From the NCBI RefSeq assembly GCF_900108585.1, contig NZ_UESZ01000001.1, forward strand, positions 3,224,001 to 3,288,000: DNA of 64,000 nt. The letters run 5' to 3'. A model generated the notes under the pieces. It was not told the origin of the DNA and searched no databases. It was given only the letters and a program-made list of their open reading frames with translations. The stretch comes from Branchiibius hedensis (GTDB taxonomy: Bacteria; Actinomycetota; Actinomycetes; Actinomycetales; Dermatophilaceae). The translations under genes and the position numbers were made by a program. Position 1 is the stretch's first letter. Each line of letters starts with the position of its first letter. Of the stretch, positions 18,773 to 32,866 are shown piece by piece.

Positions 18773-18910
18773 TCAGGCAGAGATGCTCGCGCGGCCCTTG
18801 CTACGGCGGGCGGACAGGATCGCCCGACCAGCGCGGGTCTGCATGCGGTGCCGGAAACCGTGCTTGCGGGCACGGCGGCGGTTGTTCGGCTGGAAAGTGC
18901 GCTTACTCAC
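18773..18910 (-). CDS. rpmH: 50S ribosomal protein L34
   Basis: This 45-residue protein starts at [23 protein letters not shown], followed by an Arg/Lys-rich C-terminal half ending in SKGRASISA. It is the canonical L34 of the large subunit, divergent from dnaA, as in most bacteria. Confidence 0.97.
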   Translation of the reverse strand: MSKRTFQPNNRRRARKHGFRHRMQTRAGRAILSARRSKGRASISA

Positions 18911-19421
18911 GTCAATAACTCCGTCGGTGGCGGACCAGGTGGCCCATGGGTGTCACTGCAAACCGCGGACTGCCGCGGAAGTTCTCGGCCCGATCGCTTC
19001 TGGACGGGTTATACCGGCGGAACCGGACGCACGCAGGACGCAACAGGCCTCGTCAACTTTACGTTGGTGCATACAACGGGTCAAACCAGCGATGGCGCGG
19101 GACAACGGACGGACCGCGCCGCGGCACCGGGTGCTCACCGACAAAGTGCACCAGATCCGGTCTTTCCACCGCAGAACAGGCCACCAAACCGCGGTTAGCC
19201 ACCGGTTCCCGGTAGCGACACGCCGACGAAGCAAACTTTGTGCCACTCACGGTTGCCGCGGGCGTGACCAGGTTGTTACGGTCGGGTCTTCTAGTCACCG
19301 TCCCCCCGCCCGAAGATCGCTTTCCACAGCTGTGCACACTGTTGTGGATAACTTTTGGTGTGCCGTGGACGCGATGGCACGCTGATCGCAACGAGACCTG
19401 TTGGGCGCAAAGGGGGCACCG
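18911..19421. promoter_or_regulatory. rpmH-dnaA divergent intergenic region with a DnaA box
   Basis: This 511-nt gap holds no convincing gene. A perfect DnaA box TGTGGATAA lies at 19343-19351, about 70 nt before the dnaA start, with a weaker TTTCCACAG at 19321-19329. The pair suggests DnaA autoregulation of its own promoter. Divergent promoters for rpmH and dnaA must lie here, but no clear -35/-10 pair could be assigned. Confidence 0.7.
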
Positions 19422-20954
19422 GTGGCTTTGGAGGATTCCGAACCCGATCTGGCTCACATCTGGCACACCGTGATGCTCGACCTGGCTGATTCCGGGATCC
19501 CCGCCAAAGAGCGAGGTTTTCTGCAGATCGCACGTCTGGTGGGCGTGCTCGGCGACACCGCGTTGATCGCGGTTCCGTTCGACAACACCAAGACAGCCGT
19601 GGAATCCACGCTGGCCGAACCGGTCCGCACCTCGTTGAGCCGGGCAGTGGGGCGGGATCTGACGATCGCGGTGACGGTTGATCAGTCATTGCGCGGCACC
19701 GAGAGTTCCGAGACCGCTGAGGATCTGGCCGAGGCGCAGGCAATCGCGGCGGACGACGTCCCGACGTTGACCCTGGTGGACAGTTACACCGAGCAACCGC
19801 CTGCCCCGCGCCCGTTCGACTCCGCACCCCCGCAGGGGGCGGCCCAACCGATCAGCCAGCGGCCCAGTACCTCCGGGCACGGACCGGCGATGGTGACCGA
19901 GCGGGATGACACCCGGCTGAACCCCAAATACACCTTCGACACGTTCGTGATCGGGGCCGGTAACCGGTTTGCCTGTGCAGCCGCCCAGGCCGTCGCCGAG
20001 ACACCCGCCCGCTCCTACAACCCGTTGTTCATCTACGGCGATTCGGGACTGGGCAAAACCCACCTGCTGCACGCCATCGGGCACTACGTGCGCTCGTACT
20101 ACCCACAGTCTCGGGTCCGGTACGTGAACTCCGAGGAGTTCACCAACGACTTCATCAACTCGATCCGCGATGACAAGGCCAGCAGCTTCCAGAAGCGCTA
20201 CCGCGACAACGTCGACGTCCTCCTGATCGACGATGTGCAGTTCTTGCAGGGCAAGGAGAGCACCCAGGAGGAGTTCTTCCACACGTTCAACGCGCTGCAC
20301 AACAGCGAGAAGCAGATCGTGTTGACCAGTGACCAGCCGCCCAAGCAGCTCAACGGCCTGGAAGAACGGATGCGGTCCCGCTTCGAATGGGGGCTGACCA
20401 CCGACGTCAAACCGCCGGACCTGGAGACCCGCATCGCGATCCTGCGCAAAAAGGCGATCACCGACCGCATCGAGATCTCCGACGACGTCCTCAGCCTGAT
20501 CGCCGACAAGGTGCCCAGCAACATCCGCGAACTCGAAGGGGCGCTGATCCGGGTCGCCGCCTACGGATCGGTCACGCAGAGCCAGGTGGATCCGGCCCTG
20601 GCGGCGCACGTGTTGAAGGACCTCGTACCTAGCGCCAGCGCCGGCCAGGTGACCGCCCCACTGATCATGCGCGAGACCGCCCGCTACTTCGGCGTGACCA
20701 TCGATGAATTGTGCGACGCGTCCCGCTCGCGGACTTTGGTCAACGCCCGCCAGGTCGCGATGTACCTGTGCCGCGAGTTGACGGACCTGTCGCTGCCGAA
20801 GATCGGGCAGTACTTCGGCGGCCGCGACCACACCACGGTGATGCACGCCGATCGCAAGATCCGCCAGCTGCTGCCGGAACGACATTCGCTCTATGACCAG
20901 ATCAGCGAACTGACCCAGATCGTGCGGCGCGCGGCAACCTCCGGCAACTCCTGA
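19422..20954 (+). CDS. dnaA: chromosomal replication initiator DnaA
   Basis: This 510-residue initiator has domain I at about residues 1-85 and a variable linker to about residue 160. The AAA+ domain III has Walker [14 protein letters not shown] and Walker [14 protein letters not shown]. Domain IV is the DNA-binding helix-turn-helix with [18 protein letters not shown] at 19422 is chosen because AAAGGGGG precedes it; a TTG at 19401 is in frame. It binds the boxes in the following gap to open oriC. Confidence 0.97.
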   Translation: MALEDSEPDLAHIWHTVMLDLADSGIPAKERGFLQIARLVGVLGDTALIAVPFDNTKTAVESTLAEPVRTSLSRAVGRDLTIAVTVDQSLRGTESSETAEDLAEAQAIAADDVPTLTLVDSYTEQPPAPRPFDSAPPQGAAQPISQRPSTSGHGPAMVTERDDTRLNPKYTFDTFVIGAGNRFACAAAQAVAETPARSYNPLFIYGDSGLGKTHLLHAIGHYVRSYYPQSRVRYVNSEEFTNDFINSIRDDKASSFQKRYRDNVDVLLIDDVQFLQGKESTQEEFFHTFNALHNSEKQIVLTSDQPPKQLNGLEERMRSRFEWGLTTDVKPPDLETRIAILRKKAITDRIEISDDVLSLIADKVPSNIRELEGALIRVAAYGSVTQSQVDPALAAHVLKDLVPSASAGQVTAPLIMRETARYFGVTIDELCDASRSRTLVNARQVAMYLCRELTDLSLPKIGQYFGGRDHTTVMHADRKIRQLLPERHSLYDQISELTQIVRRAATSGNS

Positions 20955-21501
20955 TCGCTCGCACTCTGAAGGCGTACTTACCGGTACGTCACGTACCGCT
21001 ATCCCCCGTCTGTGGATAACCCTGTGGAGAACGCGCGTCCCTCGTTATCCACAGATCTGTGCACAAGTATCGCGAAAACGGTGGATAACTGTGCCTTCTG
21101 GTGGCCTCGATCCGGGGATTGCCCGTGGACGCCGCACCTGGTCGAGTCCGGACCGGGGAAAGCCGCCCGCACTGTCCCGACGTTATCCACAGCCGCGAAC
21201 CCGCTGCGACCTGCAACGTTGCGAGTTATCCCCGTGATCCCCAACCGCTACGACAACGACGAGAACTCTCTATCCAGGGTTTCCCGGAACCCCCACCACG
21301 ATGGGGACTGTGGACGAATGCCAGCACGGAACGCATCGGGCCGCGACCACCCGGACACACCTTGCTGTTGTTGCCGTCATACCGCCGGGCTAGGGTCAGG
21401 GGCGGAACGCCCGCAGCCAGTTTTCGGGCGGGCCAATCCGTGGCATTCAAATCCGTGGCATTCAGCAGGGCACTTCAAAAGAAGCAAGGACGGTCTGGTC
21501 G
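20955..21501. other. oriC: origin of replication (oriC), DnaA-box cluster
   Basis: This 547-nt non-coding gap between dnaA and dnaN carries perfect DnaA boxes at 21011-21019 (TGTGGATAA), 21045-21053 (TTATCCACA) and 21183-21191 (TTATCCACA). One-mismatch or weaker boxes lie at 21080-21088, 21226-21234 and 21309-21317. They occur in both orientations within about 310 bp. Position, content and size fit an actinobacterial oriC. No obvious AT-rich unwinding element stands out. Confidence 0.9.
21435..21464. repeat. perfect 15-bp tandem duplication before dnaN
   Basis: The unit AATCCGTGGCATTCA occurs twice head to tail, ending 37 nt before the dnaN start codon. It is either a slippage duplication or a duplicated protein site in the dnaN leader. 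Nothing in the sequence tells which. Confidence 0.7.
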
Positions 21502-22632
21502 GTGAAGCTGCAAGTCGAACGTGACGTTTTGGCGGATGCGGTCACCTGGGCCGTCCGGGGTCTGGCCGCCCGCCCGCCGGTCCCGGTCCTGGCCGGGGTG
21601 CTGCTCGAAGCCAGCGACGACGGCCTGACCCTCAGCGCCTTCGATTACGAGGTGTCCGCGAAGGTCACCGTCGCAGCCCATGTCGACGAGCCCGGCACCG
21701 CCCTCGTGCACGGCCGGTTGCTGTCGGACATCGCCCGCTCCCTGCCGGACAAGCCGGTGCTGCTGACCTCCGACGGCACCAAGGTCCAGTTGGTCTGTGG
21801 TTCAAGCCGGTTCGCGCTGCACGAGATGCCGACCGCGGACTACCCCACCTTGCCGACCGCTCCCGAAGGCAGCGGCTCGATCGACGGCACGGCGTTCACC
21901 CAGGCCGTCGCCCAGGTCTCGATCGCGGCCGACCGCGGCGACACCCTGCCGATCCTGACCGGTGTCCGGGTCGAGGTCGACGGTGACAAGGTGACGCTGC
22001 TGGCCACTGACCGGTATCGCCTGGCCCAACGTGAACTCAGCTGGAACCCCACGAGCGCGGACGCGGCGTACGTCGCCCTGATCCCGGCCCGGACCTTGTC
22101 TGACACCGCCAAGGCGCTCGGCGCGGGCGGCAGCGTCGACGTTGCGTTCGGTTCGGCCGCCGGCGGTGACGGCCTGGTCGGATTCGAAGCCGGTCAGCGG
22201 CGCACGACCAGCCGGGTGCTGGACGGCGAATACCCCAAGGTTGCCTCGATCTTCCCGACCACAGTCGACACGGTCGCCGTCGTGCAGACCAGCGCGTTGA
22301 TCGAGTCGGTCAAGCGGGTCGCCCTGGTCGCCGAGCGCAACACTCCGGTGCGGCTGCGGTTCAGTGAGGGCGTCCTGGCGATCGAGGCGGGACAGGGCGA
22401 GGAGGCCCAGGCCAGCGAAGCGCTCGAGGCGACGCTGACCGGTCCGGAGATCGAAACGGCCTTCAACCCGCAGTTCCTGCTCGACGGGCTGCAGGTCCTG
22501 GGCACGTCGTACGCCCGGTTGTCCTTCACCCAACCCGGGCGCCCGGCGGTGTTGTCGGGGCAGAATGAAGCTGACGGCGACGCCGACGACAGCTACCGCT
22601 ACGTGCTGATGCCGGTCCGGTTCGCCAGCTGA
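21502..22632 (+). CDS. dnaN: DNA polymerase III sliding clamp (beta)
   Basis: This 376-residue clamp has the three repeated clamp domains. The start is MKLQVERDVLADAVTWAVRG, the middle contains LLATDRYRLAQRE, and the C-terminus ends with YRYVLMPVR, where MPVRF approximates the conserved MPMRL. It encircles DNA as a processivity factor. It starts at GTG and follows oriC. Confidence 0.97.
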   Translation: MKLQVERDVLADAVTWAVRGLAARPPVPVLAGVLLEASDDGLTLSAFDYEVSAKVTVAAHVDEPGTALVHGRLLSDIARSLPDKPVLLTSDGTKVQLVCGSSRFALHEMPTADYPTLPTAPEGSGSIDGTAFTQAVAQVSIAADRGDTLPILTGVRVEVDGDKVTLLATDRYRLAQRELSWNPTSADAAYVALIPARTLSDTAKALGAGGSVDVAFGSAAGGDGLVGFEAGQRRTTSRVLDGEYPKVASIFPTTVDTVAVVQTSALIESVKRVALVAERNTPVRLRFSEGVLAIEAGQGEEAQASEALEATLTGPEIETAFNPQFLLDGLQVLGTSYARLSFTQPGRPAVLSGQNEADGDADDSYRYVLMPVRFAS

Positions 22633-22667
22633 CGCGGCACCACCACCTCTGACATTCAAGGAGCGCC

Positions 22668-23579
22668 ATGCAGATCGGACTTATCGGCCTGGGCAAGATG
22701 GGCGGATTCATGCGGGACCGCATCGTCGCCGCGGGGCATGAGGTCGTCGGGTACGACACCAATCCGCAGGTCAGCGATGTGGCCACGGTCCAGGACTTGG
22801 TCACGGCGCTGACCCCGCCTCGCGTGGTCTGGCTGATGGTGCCCGCGGGCCGGATCACCCAGAGCCTGGTCGATGAGCTCGGCGGGCTGCTGGACAAGGG
22901 CGACCTGGTCATCGACGGCGGCAACAGCAAGTTCACCGACGACGCCGTCCACGCCGAAGAGCTCGGCAAGAAGGGCATCGAATTCGTCGACTGCGGCGTC
23001 TCCGGCGGGGTCTGGGGCAAGACCGAGGGCTACGGCCTGATGGCGGGTGGCTCGGATGAGAACATCGCCCGGGTGATGCCGATCTTCGACGCGCTGCGGC
23101 CGGAAGGTCCGCGCGACGAAGGCTTCGTGCACGCCGGTGACGTGGGCGCGGGCCACTACGTGAAGATGGTCCACAACGGCATCGAGTACGGCATGATGCA
23201 GGCCTACGCCGAGGGCTACGAACTGCTCGAAGCCAAGGAAATCGTCAAGGACGTCCCGGCCGCGTTCAAGGCCTGGACCCGCGGCACCGTCGTGCGGTCC
23301 TGGCTGCAGGAACTCATGGCCGACGCGCTGGCCAAGGACGCCACCCTGGAGGGCATCGAGGGCTTCGTCAACGACTCCGGTGAGGGCCGCTGGACCGTGC
23401 AGGAAGCCGTCGAATACGGCGTGCCCATGCCGGTCATCTCCTCCGCGCTCTACCAGCGGTTCTTCTCCCGGCAGGGCACCGCGTCCCCGGCGATGAAGGC
23501 GGTCGCCGCGCTGCGCAACGAATTCGGTGGTCACGAAGTGACGAAGAAGGGCGAGAAGCCCATCGTCACCGACCACTGA
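22668..23579 (+). CDS. gnd: 6-phosphogluconate dehydrogenase, decarboxylating (short GntZ-type)
   Basis: This is a 303-residue enzyme of the pentose phosphate pathway. The N-terminal Rossmann motif is IGLIGLGKMGGFM, the substrate motif is VIDGGNSKFTDD, the catalytic Lys lies in GHYVKMVHNGIEYG, and the conserved GEGRWTVQ appears in the C-terminal domain. Its length is that of the short, often NAD-linked class rather than the 470-residue class. Its position between dnaN and recF is a known actinobacterial arrangement. Confidence 0.93.
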   Translation: MQIGLIGLGKMGGFMRDRIVAAGHEVVGYDTNPQVSDVATVQDLVTALTPPRVVWLMVPAGRITQSLVDELGGLLDKGDLVIDGGNSKFTDDAVHAEELGKKGIEFVDCGVSGGVWGKTEGYGLMAGGSDENIARVMPIFDALRPEGPRDEGFVHAGDVGAGHYVKMVHNGIEYGMMQAYAEGYELLEAKEIVKDVPAAFKAWTRGTVVRSWLQELMADALAKDATLEGIEGFVNDSGEGRWTVQEAVEYGVPMPVISSALYQRFFSRQGTASPAMKAVAALRNEFGGHEVTKKGEKPIVTDH

Positions 23580-23607
23580 TCCGGTGCGCGTGGTGCACTG
23601 AGCGCTG

Positions 23608-24771
23608 ATGTACGTCGCCCACCTGGTGCTGACGGACTTCCGCTCCTACGACCACGTCGACCTAGCGCTGGCCGCCGGGCCAAGTCTGTTCGTGGGCCAG
23701 AACGGCCAGGGCAAGACCAACCTGGTCGAAGCCATCGGGTACGTCGCGTCGATGGGTTCCCATCGCGTGGCCAGTGACGGGCCGCTGATCCGGGCGGGCA
23801 CCGGACAAGCGGTCATCTCCACCGCAGTGGTCCGCGACGGGCGCACCCAGCAGGTCGAGCTCGAGATCAACCCCGGCCGGGCCAACCGGGCCCGGTTGAA
23901 CGCGCATCCGACCCGGCCGCGGGAAACCCTCGGCACGTTGCGCACCGTGCTGTTCGCCCCCGAGGATCTGGCGCTGGTCAAGGGCGACCCGGAGCAGCGC
24001 CGCCGGTTCCTGGACGACCTGCTCGTCGCACGGCAACCGCGCTGGTCAGCGGCCCGCAGCGACTACGACAAGATCCTCAAACAGCGCAACGCCTTGTTGA
24101 AATCAGCCCGGACCGCGCCGGATCGCAGCGCCGTCCTGGCGTCATTGCCGGCGTGGAACGAGCATCTGGCGACCGCCGGTGCCCACCTGCTCTACGCGCG
24201 ACTGCGGTTACTGCGCGATCTGGCACCGCACGTGGCCCAGGCGTACGACCAGGTGAGCGCGGGTGCGGGAGGTGCGCACGCGACCTACCGCAGCAGTCTT
24301 GATCCGGACATCGCCGAACCGATTGCGGCCGGGCAGGTGCCGACGGTGGAGGAGCTGACCGCCGCGACCCACGCCCGGTTCGCCCAGGTCGCCCAGGCCG
24401 AAGCCGATCGCGGGCTGACCCTGGTCGGGCCGCACCGCGACGACGTCGAACTCGAACTCGGTGATCTGCCGGCCAAGGGCTACGCCAGCCACGGTGAGTC
24501 CTGGTCGTTCGCGTTGGCGCTGCGGCTCGCGGCCTACCAACTGCTGCGGCACGATCTGGGGACCGATCCGGTGCTCGTGCTCGACGATGTCTTCGCCGAG
24601 TTGGACACCGGCCGCCGCGAGCGCCTGGCTGCTCTGATCGAGGATTGTGAGCAGGTGCTGGTCACCGCGGCGGTCCCGGCCGACATCCCGCAGGGGTTGG
24701 TCGGACCGCGCTTCGAGGTGACCCGCGCGGCCGTCAGCGCGATCACGGTGCCGCAGGAGAGTGCTTCGTGA
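23608..24771 (+). CDS. recF: recombination mediator RecF
   Basis: This 387-residue SMC-like ATPase helps load RecA at gaps. It has Walker A VGQNGQGKTNLVEA near residue 35. The C-terminal part carries the signature stretch YASHGESWSFALALRLA and Walker B VLVLDDVFAELD. It overlaps the following dciA gene by 4 nt. Confidence 0.96.
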   Translation: MYVAHLVLTDFRSYDHVDLALAAGPSLFVGQNGQGKTNLVEAIGYVASMGSHRVASDGPLIRAGTGQAVISTAVVRDGRTQQVELEINPGRANRARLNAHPTRPRETLGTLRTVLFAPEDLALVKGDPEQRRRFLDDLLVARQPRWSAARSDYDKILKQRNALLKSARTAPDRSAVLASLPAWNEHLATAGAHLLYARLRLLRDLAPHVAQAYDQVSAGAGGAHATYRSSLDPDIAEPIAAGQVPTVEELTAATHARFAQVAQAEADRGLTLVGPHRDDVELELGDLPAKGYASHGESWSFALALRLAAYQLLRHDLGTDPVLVLDDVFAELDTGRRERLAALIEDCEQVLVTAAVPADIPQGLVGPRFEVTRAAVSAITVPQESAS

Positions 24772-25301
24772 ACGACGAAAACGACTCTGCCAGTGAGGAA
24801 CTGGCCGATGAACCAGACCCTCTGGAGGCGGCGCGGGAGGCGCTGAACCAGGTACGCCGTGCCGCCCGTGACCGTGGTCTGCGGCCCGGGGTGCGTCCCC
24901 GGCCGGCGGGCACCCAGCCCGGGGTCGCGCCGCGCCGGGACTCGTTGGAGCCACAACCGCTCGGGGCCGGCATCGAGAAGTTGATCGAGGAGCGGGCCTG
25001 GCAGGTCGACGTACAGGCAGGGGCGGTCTTCAGTCGCTGGTCGGACATCGTGGGGCCGGAGGTCGCCAGCCACTGCATCCCGACCACGTTCGAGGATTCG
25101 GTGTTGACGGTGCGGGCGGAATCGACGGCCTGGGCCACGCAGCTGCGGCTGCTCAACTCCAGCCTGCTGGGTGCGATCGAGCGGCAGGTGGGGCCGGAGG
25201 TCGTCCGCGAACTGCGGATCGTCGGCCCGGGAGCACCGACGTGGAAGCACGGTTATCGCGGAATCACGGGCGGTCGGGGACCCCGGGACACCTACGGCTG
25301 A
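24768..25301 (+). CDS. dciA: DUF721 / DciA-family helicase-loading protein
   Basis: This is a 177-residue protein. A disordered, charged N-terminus of about 60 residues precedes a DUF721 KH-like domain (WSDIVGPEVASHCIP, then STAWATQLRLL). DciA helps load the replicative helicase in bacteria lacking DnaC or DnaI. It is translationally coupled to recF through a GTGA overlap, as in most Actinobacteria. Confidence 0.9.
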   Translation: MNDENDSASEELADEPDPLEAAREALNQVRRAARDRGLRPGVRPRPAGTQPGVAPRRDSLEPQPLGAGIEKLIEERAWQVDVQAGAVFSRWSDIVGPEVASHCIPTTFEDSVLTVRAESTAWATQLRLLNSSLLGAIERQVGPEVVRELRIVGPGAPTWKHGYRGITGGRGPRDTYG

Positions 25302-25377
25302 CCGGCCTGAGTTGGACCGCAACCCAGGCGAGGTCGCTACCCTGGGGCGTTCGTCGTACCAAGGAGTGTCTCTACCC

Positions 25378-26316
25378 GTGAGCCCGAACGAACCGAACGA
25401 CCCCGAACAGACCCGGCCGATTCCCAGTGATTCCGACCCCACGCGGCCGGTGCGATTGCCTGGTCAGGGTGGCGCTGGCGCTGCTGGGGGTGGGTCCGTC
25501 GACCGGTCGGAGGACCCGACGGTCAGCGTCCCGCCCGGAGTCGCACCCCACGATCTGCCGGTGCAGAAACCGAAGATCTACGTCGATCCGGCCTACGGGC
25601 AGGGCACGGACCCGCAAGCGACCAGGGCCCTGCCGGCGCAGCAATACAACCAGTCCCAGTACGGCGCATCCCAGTACGGGGCATCGCAGTACGGCGGCGC
25701 GCCGTACGAGCGCGATCCGTATGAGCAGGCGGCGTACGAGCAGGGTCGCTACGAAGCCGGTCCGGAGGACCCGGTGCGCTCGATCTGGTGGCCGATCGCG
25801 GTGATCATGGCCTCGTTGGCGATCGTCGGCGCGGTCGGCGGGTACCTGTGGGCCAGCCGGGACAACAACAGCACCCCCGCGGTGACGAACTCGCTGCTGC
25901 CGACGGCGACCGCGACCAGCCCCACGCCGACGCAGACGTCCACCGAGCCGTCACTGGCGCCCACCTCGTCAGAGACCAGCACTTCGCAGTCCCCCACCAC
26001 GACCTCCTCATCGACGTCCCCGACCACGTCGTCGTCCACCTCGTCAGAGACGAGCACCTCCACCGCAGCGGGCACGTTCCCGGCTGGGGCCAAGGTCTGT
26101 GCACCGACGGTCGGCGGGAACGCGCGTGCGTCCTGCGGTTTCGCGACCAACGTGGCGGCTGCGGCGGCCGGTCCGATCAGCGACGGACAGGCCCAGTTCC
26201 AGGTCACTGCGCATTCGCCCGCGACCGGCCGGGACTACACGTTGAACTGTGTGCGGACCGACCTGGTGACCTGCTCGACGGACACCGGAGCCGAGGTTTA
26301 CCTGTTGGTGTCGTGA
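25378..26316 (+). CDS. single-pass membrane protein with Tyr-rich and Ser/Thr-rich repeats
   Basis: This is a 312-residue protein of unknown function. The N-terminal half is hydrophilic, with a Gln/Tyr-rich repeat (QYGASQYGASQYGG). One membrane helix (IWWPIAVIMASLAIVGAVGG) lies near residue 145. A long Ser/Thr/Pro low-complexity spacer, typical of mannosylated cell-wall stalks, follows. A small extracellular domain with four Cys closes the chain. GTG at 25378 follows AAGGAG. It lies between dciA and gyrB. A surface role is inferred from layout only. Confidence 0.75.
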   Translation: MSPNEPNDPEQTRPIPSDSDPTRPVRLPGQGGAGAAGGGSVDRSEDPTVSVPPGVAPHDLPVQKPKIYVDPAYGQGTDPQATRALPAQQYNQSQYGASQYGASQYGGAPYERDPYEQAAYEQGRYEAGPEDPVRSIWWPIAVIMASLAIVGAVGGYLWASRDNNSTPAVTNSLLPTATATSPTPTQTSTEPSLAPTSSETSTSQSPTTTSSSTSPTTSSSTSSETSTSTAAGTFPAGAKVCAPTVGGNARASCGFATNVAAAAAGPISDGQAQFQVTAHSPATGRDYTLNCVRTDLVTCSTDTGAEVYLLVS

Positions 26317-26441
26317 GTCGTCCGCAGAGCCGCTGAGGACCCCAGGGACGTAGCGGGGATCATTCGGGGATTGGTTCGGCGGTCTGGCTGGGGATTACGT
26401 GGGTCTGCAGGCCGGTTCTGATCCAACGCACGGTAGACTGA

Positions 26442-28679
<2,238 letters not shown>

Positions 28680-28812
28680 CGAAGGGCGAGGCGGAGGTTG
28701 TGGGCGAGCGCAGCGAGCACGCGGCCGGAGCCGGAGCACAAGGAAGATATCCGATCAAACACAGCTATTTGATGCTGACGCTGTCGAAACTGCTTGAAAC
28801 ACAGAGGGATTC

Positions 28813-31427
<2,615 letters not shown>

Positions 31428-31431
<4 letters not shown>

Positions 31432-32003
31432 GCCAGTCCGACGGCCCCAACGCCGGGGCAACCGCAGCCCGGTTGCCCGGTAGCGCGCAGCGATCGGCGG
31501 CACCGTCCCGTCCCGCTGGCGCTCCTGGCCGCCCGGCTTCCCCGGCTTCTCCTGCGGCAGCGCGGGGACGGCAGCCGGCTTCTCGCTCCGGCCGACCGGC
31601 CGGGGTTCGTGCGGGTGCGCAGGCTCGGCCCGCCCGGGCGACCCCGCGTCGGGTGCGGCTGTCGGTGTCGCGGGTCGACCCGTGGTCGGTGATGAAGATT
31701 TCGTTCCTGCTGTCGGTGGCGTTCGCCATTGCCAGCGTGGTCGCGGTCGCGTTGTTGTGGATCGTGCTGGCCGGGATGGGGGTCTTCTCCGACCTGAACG
31801 ACTTGCTGCGCTCGCTGGACAAGCAAGGCTCGACGTTCGACCTGATGGATTACATCGGCTTCGGCAAGGTCGTCTCGTTGGCGGTGGTGATCGGCTTCAT
31901 CGACATCATCTTGATCACGGCGTTCGCGACGTTGGGAGCGTTCCTCTACAACATCTGTGCGTCGCTAGTCGGCGGGTTGCGGCTGACGCTGTCGGACGAC
32001 TGA
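31428..32003 (+). CDS. DUF3566 membrane protein (Rv0007-like)
   Basis: This is a 191-residue protein. The first about 75 residues are Ala/Arg/Pro-rich and disordered. A DUF3566 domain with two membrane helices ([20 protein letters not shown], and [20 protein letters not shown]) follows. It overlaps gyrA by 4 nt (GTGA). The same gene follows gyrA in Mycobacterium and other Actinobacteria. A role in cell division or envelope growth has been suggested for the family but is not shown here. Confidence 0.9.
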
Positions 32004-32044
32004 CCTTTTCGCCGGCGCGGGCGCACCCTCCCTCCCGGCGGAAC

Positions 32045-32097
32045 TTTGGAAGCCGTTGCACCCTCCCGCTCGCCATTTCGGTGCAGCCGCTTCCAAA
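32045..32097. terminator. large stem-loop ending the gyrBA transcript
   Basis: Arms TTTGGAAGC and GCTTCCAAA enclose a second inner stem TGCACC/GGTGCA. The structure lies 41 nt after the DUF3566 gene and before a convergent gene, so it can act as a bidirectional terminator. Confidence 0.65.
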
Positions 32098-32125
32098 CCC
32101 TGCCGGGTAAGCCCCCTCCGCGTCG

Positions 32126-32413
32126 CTACTGCTCGTAGGGGGTGGCTTCCACGACGTCTTCGAGGGTGAGCGCGGCGTAGATGTGCGGGAAGTCGTTCTC
32201 CCACTCCACGTGCTTGGCTAGCTCGTCGGCGTCGAGGGTGACGAGGACCAGGCCGGTCTCGCCGTTGAAGAAGCGGTCGATCGTGCCGGGCACCTGCTCG
32301 CGCGTCGAGCAGTGGACGAAGCCGTCGGCCTGGTCCAGCGGCGTACCTTCGAAGGTTCCCTCGACCTGCCACTGCTTCCACTCGGCGGGACGCAGGATCT
32401 TGTAGATGAGCAT
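32126..32413 (-). CDS. DUF952 family protein
   Basis: This is a 95-residue protein. The DUF952 signature DGFVHCSTREQV is near the centre, and the chain starts with LIYKILRPAEW. The family has an ADP-ribosyltransferase-like fold but no firmly established function. It is convergent with the gyrA operon and close to the tRNA-Ile gene. Confidence 0.85.
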   Translation of the reverse strand: MLIYKILRPAEWKQWQVEGTFEGTPLDQADGFVHCSTREQVPGTIDRFFNGETGLVLVTLDADELAKHVEWENDFPHIYAALTLEDVVEATPYEQ

Positions 32414-32504
32414 GCGGTCGATCCTGGCATCCTCGTTTTGGTTGGTACGGCGCGGGTGGGGTAATCTCGACCGGGCTTCCGGGAGTGTCGGGAGTCTTGT
32501 GTGA

Positions 32505-32578
32505 GGGCCTATAGCTCAGTCGGTTAGAGCGCTTCCCTGATAAGGAAGAGGTCAGAGGTTCAAGTCCTCTTAGGCCCA
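32505..32578 (+). tRNA. tRNA-Ile (GAT)
   Basis: A complete cloverleaf is visible. The acceptor stem pairs GGGCCTA with TAGGCCC, the D-loop contains AGCTCAGTCGGTTAGAGC, the anticodon stem-loop is CTTCC-CTGATAA-GGAAG with anticodon GAT, and the T-arm contains GGTTCAAGTCC. CCA is not encoded. Confidence 0.97.
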
Positions 32579-32630
32579 CGTTTTGCACGGTCGTCGTGTT
32601 GCTCGCATTGCCCGCCGCTAGGAGATTCTT

Positions 32631-32756
32631 GTGAAGAAGCTCGTTGTCCTCGCTGGTGTGGCAGCGGCTGCTCTGGCGGTCGTGAAGCGGCAGCAGGCGG
32701 CAGCGGCCAAGCCGGGCGTCTGGATCCAGGCGTCGGATCAGCCGCCGGCACGCTGA
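32631..32756 (+). CDS. DLW-39-like small protein
   Basis: This is a 41-residue peptide between tRNA-Ile and tRNA-Ala. It begins MKKLVVLAGVAAAALAVVKR (one hydrophobic helix) and ends GVWIQASDQPPAR. GTG start follows TAGGAG. Actinobacterial DLW-39 proteins have the same length, helix and location beside these tRNAs, and end in a DLWxEATD motif. Here that motif is degenerate (VWIQASD). It is too short for routine gene callers. The family's function is unknown. Confidence 0.75.
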   Translation: MKKLVVLAGVAAAALAVVKRQQAAAAKPGVWIQASDQPPAR

Positions 32757-32790
32757 CCGTCACCCTCGCCGGTCGTTCGGCTCGGCGCTC

Positions 32791-32866
32791 GGGGCCATGG
32801 CGCAATTGGTAGCGCACCTGCTTTGCAAGCAGGGGGTTACGGGTTCGAGTCCCGTTGGCTCCACCA
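32791..32866 (+). tRNA. tRNA-Ala (TGC) with encoded CCA
   Basis: The acceptor stem GGGGCCA pairs with TGGCTCC (one G-T). The anticodon stem-loop is CCTGC-TTTGCAA-GCAGG with anticodon TGC, the T-arm contains GGGTTCGAGTCCC, and CCA is encoded at 32864-32866. The accessory region begins directly after it. Confidence 0.97.

Noticed and set aside
18651-19385. 244-codon plus-strand frame over rnpA, rpmH and the dnaA upstream region
   Set aside because: It is antisense to two conserved genes and its product has no recognisable domain.
32791-32866. Attachment-site duplication of the tRNA-Ala 3' end
   Set aside because: No second copy of the T-arm and acceptor sequence was found in the window.
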